Positions 27,149 through 33,861 of a stretch of DNA of 37,836 nucleotides are shown here, in pieces. Position 1 is the first letter of the stretch; every line of letters starts with the position of its first letter. The translations under genes and the position numbers were made by a program. A model generated the notes under the pieces. It ran no database searches, was not told the DNA's origin, and saw only the letters and a program-made list of their open reading frames with translations. The stretch lies in NCBI GenBank assembly GCA_029862925.1, contig JAOTWJ010000016.1:1-37836 (forward strand), in the 5' to 3' direction. This stretch comes from Gemmatimonadota bacterium (GTDB lineage Bacteria > Gemmatimonadota > Gemmatimonadetes > Gemmatimonadales > GWC2-71-9).

Positions 27149-28765
27149 GTGAAAAGCCTGATTCGCTGGACCACGACGGCCGCCTTCGCGGCCCTGCTCG
27201 GGGTCGGCTGTACTGAAACGGAAATCCAGTTCGTCGATCGCGAGCCATTCAATCCTCCGCCCGACGCGGCGGCGGGCTACCTCGGCTATTACACGCCGGG
27301 GACCAAACAGACCACCTGCGGCAACTGCCACGCCGGCGGACAGGGCGCGTGGGCGCAGACGAGGCACGCGGGTGCCTGGGTCACGTTGCAGAACTCCGGC
27401 TCCGCGCAGCCCTTCTGCGCTGGGTGCCACAACGTGAGCGAGCTGGGCAACGCCGTGGACTCGGCGGCCGGGTACAACAAGGTGGCCGACTCCGCGTACT
27501 TCGATGTGCAGTGCGAGAGCTGCCACGGGCCCGGCCTCAACCATGTTGTATCCGTGTCGGCCGGCAGTGTGGTGCGCCCGTGGGCGTCCGTCGCCGTGGA
27601 CACGGTCGGCACGAACGGCTGCGCGGGCTGTCACGAGGGCACGCACCATCCGTTCGTGGAGCAGTGGTCGGCATCGAAGCATGGCTACGGCGCCGACCAC
27701 TACGTGTCGTACGGCGGACGATCCCCCTGCAACCAGTGCCATGAGGGTCGGACGGCCATGCGGCTGCAGTTCGGCGAGAACGCGAGCTATGTCGAGAGCG
27801 ACAGCGCGAACTTCCAGCCTATGATGTGCGCCACCTGCCACGATCCGCACAGTGCCACCAACGAAGGGCAGTTGCGGGCGCCCCTCGGCGAGCCAAGCCG
27901 CAACCAGCTGTGTGTGAAGTGCCACTCGCGCGAGGGCCACCCGGAGCCCGGCTCGGCCACGCGTCGCGGTCCGCACGCCGCGCAGGGGCTGCTCGTGATC
28001 GACGAGGACGTGGGGTGGATTCCGCCCAACTTCCAGTACGACGCGACGAAGATCGTCGGGTCGCACGGGACGGCGGCCAACACGCGCCTCTGTGCTTCCT
28101 GTCACGTCTACAAGTTCGACGTGAACGACGCGGCAACCGGGGACTTCCTGCTGACCAGCGTCGGCCACACGTTCGAGGCGATTCAGTGTCTCGACGCGAC
28201 CGGCGTGCCGGTGCCGGGCCCGTGCGCCCTCACCGAGCGGCAGTTCGGCGGCTGCGCGGTGTCCGGCTGCCATACCAGCGTTGACGGCGCCCGGTCGGCG
28301 TTCGTGAGCGCCCGGTCGCGGATGAACTTTCTCACCGACCAGTTGTGGACCGACGACGGCGACGCGGTGCTGGAGCCGACGGACGGTGGTGCGCTGCCGC
28401 GGGTGCTGGTGCAGGCCATCGCGGCGAACAACCTGAATGAGATCAACCTGTACGACAACGTGCTCACGCCGGCCGAGGGCGCCATCTGGAACGCGCAGCT
28501 CGCCTACACGAGCGAGCGCACCTACTGGTCGGGGTTCACGGTTCAGGGGCAGAAGAGCTGCACGCCCACGGCCACCTGCACCACGCAGGGATCCTCGAAC
28601 ACCGCGCACAAGTCGAGCGGCGAGGGCACGCACAACCCGTTCCTGCTCGAGGCGCTGCTGATCAGCTCCATCCAGTACCTGCAGTCGTTCTACGGCTTGC
28701 CGGCACCGCCGGCGCAGCTGCAGGCCCAGATGACCGTCCCGCCGGGCGTGCGGCGGGTGAAGTGA
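27149..28765 (+). CDS. Nonahaem c-type cytochrome lipoprotein (paralogue 1)
   Basis: This 538-residue protein starts at GTG 27149 with AGGAG 7 nt upstream. The signal peptide ends LLGVGC, a probable lipid anchor. Eight CxxCH sites (CGNCH, CAGCH, CESCH, CAGCH, CNQCH, CATCH, CVKCH, CASCH) and one CX4CH (CAVSGCH) predict nine covalent haems. The haem-free C-terminal 200 residues include SCTPTATC, perhaps a disulfide, and THNPFLLEALL, a pattern seen at the end of several multihaem families. It is likely a periplasmic- or outer-surface-facing electron carrier; direction and partner are unknown. It is closely related to the next gene. Confidence 0.88.
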   Translation: MKSLIRWTTTAAFAALLGVGCTETEIQFVDREPFNPPPDAAAGYLGYYTPGTKQTTCGNCHAGGQGAWAQTRHAGAWVTLQNSGSAQPFCAGCHNVSELGNAVDSAAGYNKVADSAYFDVQCESCHGPGLNHVVSVSAGSVVRPWASVAVDTVGTNGCAGCHEGTHHPFVEQWSASKHGYGADHYVSYGGRSPCNQCHEGRTAMRLQFGENASYVESDSANFQPMMCATCHDPHSATNEGQLRAPLGEPSRNQLCVKCHSREGHPEPGSATRRGPHAAQGLLVIDEDVGWIPPNFQYDATKIVGSHGTAANTRLCASCHVYKFDVNDAATGDFLLTSVGHTFEAIQCLDATGVPVPGPCALTERQFGGCAVSGCHTSVDGARSAFVSARSRMNFLTDQLWTDDGDAVLEPTDGGALPRVLVQAIAANNLNEINLYDNVLTPAEGAIWNAQLAYTSERTYWSGFTVQGQKSCTPTATCTTQGSSNTAHKSSGEGTHNPFLLEALLISSIQYLQSFYGLPAPPAQLQAQMTVPPGVRRVK

Positions 28766-28777
28766 CCCTGCGAGGCG

Positions 28778-28804
28778 TACGGGCCCGGCGCTGCCGGGCC
28801 CGTA
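28778..28804. terminator. Hairpin after first cytochrome gene
   Basis: TACGGGCCCGGC-GCT-GCCGGGCCCGTA is a perfect 12-bp stem with a 3-nt loop, 12 nt after the stop. It lacks a T-run. It probably limits read-through and stabilises the 3' end. Downstream, 28845-28852 carries AGCCGGCT followed by CCCCCTCC, repeated after the second cytochrome. Confidence 0.6.
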
Positions 28805-28893
28805 GGTCCCGCTTGATCCCATCGCTCGCGTCGCTGAAGCGGTGAGCCGGCTCCCCCTCCTTCGGCAGACGAGTCGCCGGCTACCCAAGTGAT

Positions 28894-29055
28894 GATTTGC
28901 CAATGGCTTAAACAATTGCGGAGGCACCGAGGCTCCTTCAGGCGCTCTTAACAACTCCTTCATGGTTTCGGGCTAAGATTCCAGTCCAGTCTGTAGTTAC
29001 CCGCAGCGCGCGCGTGGTACTACTACCGATACCGATACCGATACCGAGGAGTGGC
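28894..29055 (+). promoter_or_regulatory. Upstream region of the second cytochrome (copy of 27001-27146)
   Basis: This block matches the region before the first cytochrome over most of its length, including TGTAGTTACC and the bases around the Shine-Dalgarno. CTCTTAA is in the same place as CTATTAA. The main difference is expansion of TACCGA from one to four copies. Confidence 0.55.
29024..29047. repeat. Hexanucleotide microsatellite TACCGA x4 next to the Shine-Dalgarno
   Basis: Four perfect copies end within the AGGAG (29047-29051) of the second cytochrome gene. The homologous site before the first cytochrome has one copy. Copy-number change would move the promoter relative to the ribosome-binding site in 6-bp steps without changing the protein. 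Confidence 0.9.
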
Positions 29056-29057
29056 GT

Positions 29058-30731
29058 GTGAGACACCTGATTCGTTGGACTGCAACTGCCGCCTTCGCGG
29101 CCCTGCTCGGGATCGGCTGTACCGAAACGGAAATCCAGTTCGTCGATCGCGAGCCGTTCAATCCTCCGCCGGACGCGGCAGCGGGTTTCCTCGGCTATTA
29201 CACGCCGGGGACAAAGCAGACCACGTGCGGCAACTGTCACGTGGCCAAGCAAACCGAGTGGCGAGCGACCAGGCACGCATCGGCGTGGGATGACCTCCAG
29301 GCGTCCGGGAACGCACAGCCGTTCTGCAACACCTGCCACACCGTGACCGAGTACGGCAACGCCGTGGACTCCGCAGCCGGCTTCAACCGGGTGGCGGATA
29401 CCGCCTACCAGGACGTGCAGTGCGAGAGTTGTCACGGGCCGGGGCTGAATCACGTGACGCTCCCGGAGGGCACACAGCCACTCGCGTCCATCGCCATCGA
29501 CCCGCTTTTGGGTGCGGGCACGAACGGCTGCGGCGAATGTCACTCCAGCGCGGATTATCCCTTTGTCGAGGAATGGGCCGGGTCGAGGCACGGTTTTGGG
29601 GGTGCCACGTACGATTCCGCGCTTGGCGGCTCGAGGTATTACAATCGGGACCCCTGCAAGAATTGCCACGAGGGCCGCGAGGCGCTCCGGATCAACTTCG
29701 GCGGGCTCGATCCGCGCGTGTCAGGCCAAGCGGGTGGCCCGCTCGGGACCTACTTGGAGGCGGGTATCCCGGACGCGGCCCAGCCGACGGCCGCCTGCGC
29801 TGTCTGCCACGACCCGCACGACGCGACCCACGAAGCCCAGCTCCGCGCCCCGCTCGGCGAGCCGACGGAGGAGCAGGTGTGCGTGCATTGCCACCGCCGG
29901 GAGGGAGAGCCCGAGGAAGGCTTTGCGACGAGACGCGGCCCGCACGCGGCGCAGGGCCTGATCGTGATCGCCGAGGAGGCCGGCTGGCACCCACCGAACT
30001 GGCCGTACGTAGGGCCGGTGCGGGGCTCGCACGCGACCGCGAACCCCCGCCTGTGCGCATCCTGTCACATTCTGGCCTACGAGGGCACGGACGCGCAGGG
30101 CAACCGCGTCGTCAGCTCGGGACACACGTTCAAGGCGATCCCCTGTATCAGCCAGACTACGGGCCTCCCGAGCGGGGCAACGGACTGCGAGCTGACCGAG
30201 CGGCGCTTCGAGGGGTGTACCGCCTCGGGGTGCCACGGCAACGTCGAGGCCGCGCGGACGGCGTTCCAGGTGGTGCGGCAGCGCATGGACGTCCTCACCG
30301 ACGCGCTGTGGACCGACACGGACGGGGACAGCGTCATGGAGGCGACCGACGGTGGGATACTGCCGCAGGTGCTGGCCCAGGCCATTGCCGCGAACAACCT
30401 GAACGAGATCAACATGTACGACACCGTGGAGACGCCCGCGGAAGGAGCCATCTGGAACGCGCAGCTTGCCTCCACCCGCCGCCGTGATAACTGGAGGAAT
30501 TTCAAGGTGGCGGGCCAGAAGAGCTGCACGCCCACCGCGACGTGCACGACGCAGGGCGGGTCGAACACGGCCCACTACTCGAGCGCCGAGGGGGTGCACA
30601 ACCCGTTCCTCCTCGAGGCGCTGTTGCTCACCTCGATCGAGTACCTCAAGACGTATTACGGGGTCTCCGCGCCGCCCGTCGACCTGAGTGTCCACGTGAC
30701 CGTGCCGCCCGGCGTCCGGAAGTTGCGGTGA
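29058..30731 (+). CDS. Nonahaem c-type cytochrome lipoprotein (paralogue 2)
   Basis: This 557-residue paralogue of the preceding gene starts at GTG 29058, with AGGAG 6 nt upstream. The signal ends LLGIGC. It keeps all nine haem sites (CGNCH, CNTCH, CESCH, CGECH, CKNCH, CAVCH, CVHCH, CASCH and CTASGCH) and the C-terminal GVHNPFLLEALL. About the first 60 residues after the Cys are nearly identical to paralogue 1, also at DNA level, while the rest has diverged, with insertions (for example GGLDPRVSGQAGGPL). It lies upstream of the Rieske-like/cytochrome b operon and may exchange electrons with it; that is inference. Confidence 0.88.
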   Translation: MRHLIRWTATAAFAALLGIGCTETEIQFVDREPFNPPPDAAAGFLGYYTPGTKQTTCGNCHVAKQTEWRATRHASAWDDLQASGNAQPFCNTCHTVTEYGNAVDSAAGFNRVADTAYQDVQCESCHGPGLNHVTLPEGTQPLASIAIDPLLGAGTNGCGECHSSADYPFVEEWAGSRHGFGGATYDSALGGSRYYNRDPCKNCHEGREALRINFGGLDPRVSGQAGGPLGTYLEAGIPDAAQPTAACAVCHDPHDATHEAQLRAPLGEPTEEQVCVHCHRREGEPEEGFATRRGPHAAQGLIVIAEEAGWHPPNWPYVGPVRGSHATANPRLCASCHILAYEGTDAQGNRVVSSGHTFKAIPCISQTTGLPSGATDCELTERRFEGCTASGCHGNVEAARTAFQVVRQRMDVLTDALWTDTDGDSVMEATDGGILPQVLAQAIAANNLNEINMYDTVETPAEGAIWNAQLASTRRRDNWRNFKVAGQKSCTPTATCTTQGGSNTAHYSSAEGVHNPFLLEALLLTSIEYLKTYYGVSAPPVDLSVHVTVPPGVRKLR

Positions 30732-30813
30732 TCATCGGCAGTGGGGCCTGGCGGGCCCGGGGCACCCCTCGGACCCACAGGCCCCCGAAGTTCGCAGGTC
30801 GTTGATCGGTTAG

Positions 30814-30846
30814 CCGGCTCCCCTTCCCCCCGGAGGGCGGAGCCGG
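30814..30846. terminator. Hairpin after second cytochrome gene
   Basis: CCGGCTCC (30814-30821) pairs with GGAGCCGG (30839-30846) across a 17-nt loop, about 80 nt after the stop. There is no T-run. The left arm and following pyrimidines repeat the sequence at 28845-28860, so the 3' flank was duplicated with the gene. Confidence 0.45.
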
Positions 30847-30905
30847 TTCCCGCGTCCGGCCGTGAGCCAGGCGCGGGGTCGCCGTGAGGACCCTTGGACT
30901 GCCAC

Positions 30906-30912
30906 AGGAGGG
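30906..30912 (+). promoter_or_regulatory. Shine-Dalgarno fixing the start of the Rieske-like gene
   Basis: AGGAGGG lies 9 nt before GTG 30922, favouring that start over the longer frame from GTG 30862, which has no such site. Confidence 0.65.
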
Positions 30913-30921
30913 ATCGCGACG

Positions 30922-31380
30922 GTGTCGGGCGCGCCCAGCAGTGATCGCCGCTCCGGAGAGCTCGAGCTGAACCGGTTGCTGTTGCTCGGGGTGCTCGGGT
31001 TTGTCGCCGTGATCGTCGCCTTGGTGGTGATGCTCTATCTGCTCCCTACGGAGCGGCTCCACATCCCGGAGTTGCAGCCCGCGGTGCGGGTGGCGCGGGT
31101 CGTCGACTTTCCGGTCGGAACGGGGCGCGTCGTGAATTGGGGCGACCAGGTCATCCTGGTCGTGCGGCGTTCGGAGACGGGGTTCTTCGCCGTACAGGGG
31201 TCCGCGCCCACAGATGGCTGCCTGCTGCGCTGGGACCGCGAGGCGCTCCGCATCGTGTCGCCCTGCGACCATCTCATCTATGACCTTCGCGGTAACGTCG
31301 TGACGGGACTGTCCACTCTGCCGCTCCGGCGCTACGGCGTGTACCAGCGCGACAGCGTGCTCTACGTGACGGGGTCCTGA
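30922..31380 (+). CDS. Rieske-fold protein that has lost its Fe-S ligands
   Basis: This 152-residue protein has one N-terminal TM anchor (about 19-41) and a periplasmic Rieske fold: VVRRSETGFFAVQG, then GC-LLRWDREALRIVSPCD, DLRGNVVTGLSTLPLRRYGV and VLYVTG. In active Rieske proteins box 1 is CTHLGC and box 2 is CPCHG. Here box 1 is A-P-T-D-G-C (95-100) and box 2 is S-P-C-D (113-116): both ligand Cys and both ligand His are gone, but the two structural disulfide cysteines (C100, C115) remain. It should be a folded, cluster-free subunit. cytochrome b follows after 1 nt, so it takes the place of the Rieske subunit in that complex. Confidence 0.82.
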   Translation: MSGAPSSDRRSGELELNRLLLLGVLGFVAVIVALVVMLYLLPTERLHIPELQPAVRVARVVDFPVGTGRVVNWGDQVILVVRRSETGFFAVQGSAPTDGCLLRWDREALRIVSPCDHLIYDLRGNVVTGLSTLPLRRYGVYQRDSVLYVTGS

Positions 31381-31381
31381 G

Positions 31382-32620
31382 ATGCCGCGACGCGTCTGGC
31401 GGTGGCTGCGGGAGTTCTGGGACGACGTGCGGGAGAGCATGGACGCCAGCCTCCTGGGCATCGCGCGCTTTTTCGGACTGCTCTACGGGCCGATCGACCG
31501 CTCGCTCCGGATCGACCAGGCGTTGAAGAAGGCGCTCGCCTACCGCCTGGCCCCGCATGTGACCTGGCGCCACGCCCTCGGCGGCATCACCTACCTGCTG
31601 CTGATGGTGCTCGTCGTGACGGGCGTGCTCTTGGCGTTCTACTATCGCCCGTCGGCCCAGGAAGCCCACGCCAGTATCCGGTTCATCGTGTCCGAGGCGC
31701 CGTTCGGCTGGCTGTGGCGCGATCTGCACGTCTGGGCCGCGAGCCTGATCGTGGTGGTGCTGCTCGCCCATATGGCGCGGGTCTTCTTCACGGCCGCCTA
31801 CAAGCCGCCACGCGAGACCAACTGGCTGCTCGGCTTCGGGCTGCTGGTCGTGGTCCTGGCGTTCGGTGCGTCGGGGTACCTGCTCCCGTGGGATCAGTGG
31901 GCGTACTGGACCGTCACCGAAGCGCTCGCCGTCATCGGCCGCGTGCCGCTGCTCGGGTGGTTCACGGATCTGGTCAAGGGCGACGACATTGTCTCCGGCG
32001 CGACCCTGAGCCGCTACTTCGCCATTCACGTCATCCTCCTCCCGTGGCTCCTGTTCGCGCTGGTCGGGCTGCATTTCGGCCTGGTGCGCCGCCACGGCGT
32101 GGCCCCGCCGGTCGAGCCGCCGGCGGCCGCGAAGGGCGGGGAGCCCTTCTACCCGAATCACCTCATGCGGCTGCTCATGGCCGCCGCCGTCGTGCTGGCG
32201 GTCGCCATCAGCGCGGCGGCGCTGTGGCCCCGCCCCGTGGGCCCCGTGGCCGATCCCGCCAGCCCGCCGGCGGCACTGGTGAGCACGTGGGTGGCGGTGG
32301 ATGTTTGGCGGGCATTGGCCCACTTCACCGGAGCAATCGGCATCGTGCTGTTCGGAGTGCTCGGGCTCGCGATGGCGGCCCTGCCGCTGTTCGACCGATC
32401 GCCCGAGCGACGACTCCGCCACCGGCCGGTGGCGGCGGGGCTGGGCATTGCGTTCTTCGCGGTGATCATCCTGGCGTGGGGGATGGGGCGCTGGCTCAAC
32501 GTGCGCACGACCAAGGAACCCGCATCCCAACCGGCGGCGGCCGCCACCGCGTCTCCTGTGGGCGGCCCGGCGGTCTTGGCACCGGCGGCTGAGCCGTCGA
32601 TTCCCCAGGAGGGCCGGTGA
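31382..32620 (+). CDS. Cytochrome b (b6-like) lacking the PEWY quinol motif
   Basis: This 412-residue membrane protein has about seven helices. The first four form the b6-type bis-haem bundle: H116 and H130 on helix B, H216 and H231 on helix D (14 residues between the latter, as in b6). GYLLPWDQWAYW after helix C is the usual Qo-side loop. The C-terminal part begins PFYPNHLM and VADPASPP, as in subunit IV, but the PEWY position reads V300-S-T-W303. The Pro and catalytic Glu are missing. Start ATG follows the Rieske-like stop by 1 nt, and the stop overlaps the 9-haem gene (GTGA). The role is quinol oxidation or reduction in a modified bc complex. Confidence 0.88.
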   Translation: MPRRVWRWLREFWDDVRESMDASLLGIARFFGLLYGPIDRSLRIDQALKKALAYRLAPHVTWRHALGGITYLLLMVLVVTGVLLAFYYRPSAQEAHASIRFIVSEAPFGWLWRDLHVWAASLIVVVLLAHMARVFFTAAYKPPRETNWLLGFGLLVVVLAFGASGYLLPWDQWAYWTVTEALAVIGRVPLLGWFTDLVKGDDIVSGATLSRYFAIHVILLPWLLFALVGLHFGLVRRHGVAPPVEPPAAAKGGEPFYPNHLMRLLMAAAVVLAVAISAAALWPRPVGPVADPASPPAALVSTWVAVDVWRALAHFTGAIGIVLFGVLGLAMAALPLFDRSPERRLRHRPVAAGLGIAFFAVIILAWGMGRWLNVRTTKEPASQPAAAATASPVGGPAVLAPAAEPSIPQEGR

Positions 32621-33861
32621 CCCTCGTGCGCCCCTGGATAGCCCTCGGGGTGGTGGGGATGGCGGCCGCGCTGCCGGCGGACGCCCAGGTCCCGGCTCTG
32701 GGCATGGACTCGAGCTATGGGTGCACCGTGTGCCACGCGGAACACCGGCGCGCGTTCTTCACGGGCGTGCATGCCGAGCGCGGCATCCGCTGCCACGACT
32801 GCCATGGGGGGAATCCCACGGCGCTCGAACGACCGGCCGCGCACACGGGCCGATTCCTCGGGCACCCCACCAAGCGGCAGATTGCCACGTTGTGCGCGTC
32901 CTGCCATTCCGACCCCGACCGCATGCGCCAGTACGGGCTGCCCACGGGCCAGCTGGCCGAGCTCCACACGAGCCGCCACGGGCAGTTGCTCGAGCGCGGC
33001 AATCCGGACGCACCCACCTGCACCGACTGTCACGAATCCCACCTGATCCGCCGGACCACCGACGCGCGCAGCAACACGCATCCCTTGAACATCCCGGTGT
33101 TGTGCGCGCGCTGTCATACGGACCGGACGCTCATGGGCAAGTACGGACTGCGGACGAATGAGTTCGCGGAATTCGCGGCGAGCGCCCACGGGGTGGCGCT
33201 GTTCCAGCAAGAGAACTTCGCCGCCCCGACGTGTGTGGGGTGTCACGGATCCCACTCTGCCCTGCCGCCCGGGCTGACGCAGGTGACCGACGTCTGCGGC
33301 CATTGCCACACGCTCGTGCGCGATGCGTTCGCCCGTGGGCCGCACGGGCCAGTGGCGGCGCGCGGCGCCATGCAGGGGTGTCTCGCGTGTCACGGCAACC
33401 ACGCCACCGTCGTGGTGCCGTCCGACTCCTTGGCGGAGACGTGCACCAGATGCCACGCCGCGGGGACGGCGCAGGCGACCCTCGGCGTGCAGTTGGAAGA
33501 GCGGCTCGTGCGCGCCGAAGGCGAGCTGCACGAGGCGGAGGCCGCCATCGCGTCGCTGGTCCGGGCGGGTCGCGACGTCGTCGACGCGCGCCTGCGGCTG
33601 CGCACGGCCCGGACGGCCTACCTGCAGATCGCGCAGGTGGAGCACAGTCTCGACCTGGACGCGCTCGATGACCTCGGCTTGGTGGTGGCCACGGCCACGC
33701 AAGCGATCGGCGCGGCCGAGGAGTCGGCATTGGAGCAGCGTTGGGAGCACAAGCTGCTGCTCGTGCCCGTCTGGTTCCTCGCGTTGGCGGTCGTGGTGCT
33801 GGCCTGGTTCCGCCTCAGCGAGGCGCAGCGGCCGGCGGGACCCGAAGGGCGGTCCAGATGA
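32617..33861 (+). CDS. Nine-haem c-type cytochrome with C-terminal membrane anchor
   Basis: This 414-residue protein has a signal peptide (to ADAQ), nine CxxCH sites between residues 36 and 280 (CTVCH, CHDCH, CASCH, CTDCH, CARCH, CVGCH, CGHCH, CLACH, CTRCH), a helical, probably coiled-coil stalk (about 285-370) and a TM helix (379-400) near the C-terminus. It is therefore periplasmic and tethered to the inner membrane beside cytochrome b, a likely first acceptor of b-haem electrons. GTG 32617 has AGGAGGG upstream and overlaps the cytochrome b stop. Confidence 0.9.
   Translation: MTLVRPWIALGVVGMAAALPADAQVPALGMDSSYGCTVCHAEHRRAFFTGVHAERGIRCHDCHGGNPTALERPAAHTGRFLGHPTKRQIATLCASCHSDPDRMRQYGLPTGQLAELHTSRHGQLLERGNPDAPTCTDCHESHLIRRTTDARSNTHPLNIPVLCARCHTDRTLMGKYGLRTNEFAEFAASAHGVALFQQENFAAPTCVGCHGSHSALPPGLTQVTDVCGHCHTLVRDAFARGPHGPVAARGAMQGCLACHGNHATVVVPSDSLAETCTRCHAAGTAQATLGVQLEERLVRAEGELHEAEAAIASLVRAGRDVVDARLRLRTARTAYLQIAQVEHSLDLDALDDLGLVVATATQAIGAAEESALEQRWEHKLLLVPVWFLALAVVVLAWFRLSEAQRPAGPEGRSR

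Noticed and set aside
30922-31380. Rieske-like gene as a decaying pseudogene
   Set aside because: The frame, anchor, fold motifs, disulfide cysteines, strong Shine-Dalgarno and tight linkage to cytochrome b are all intact.
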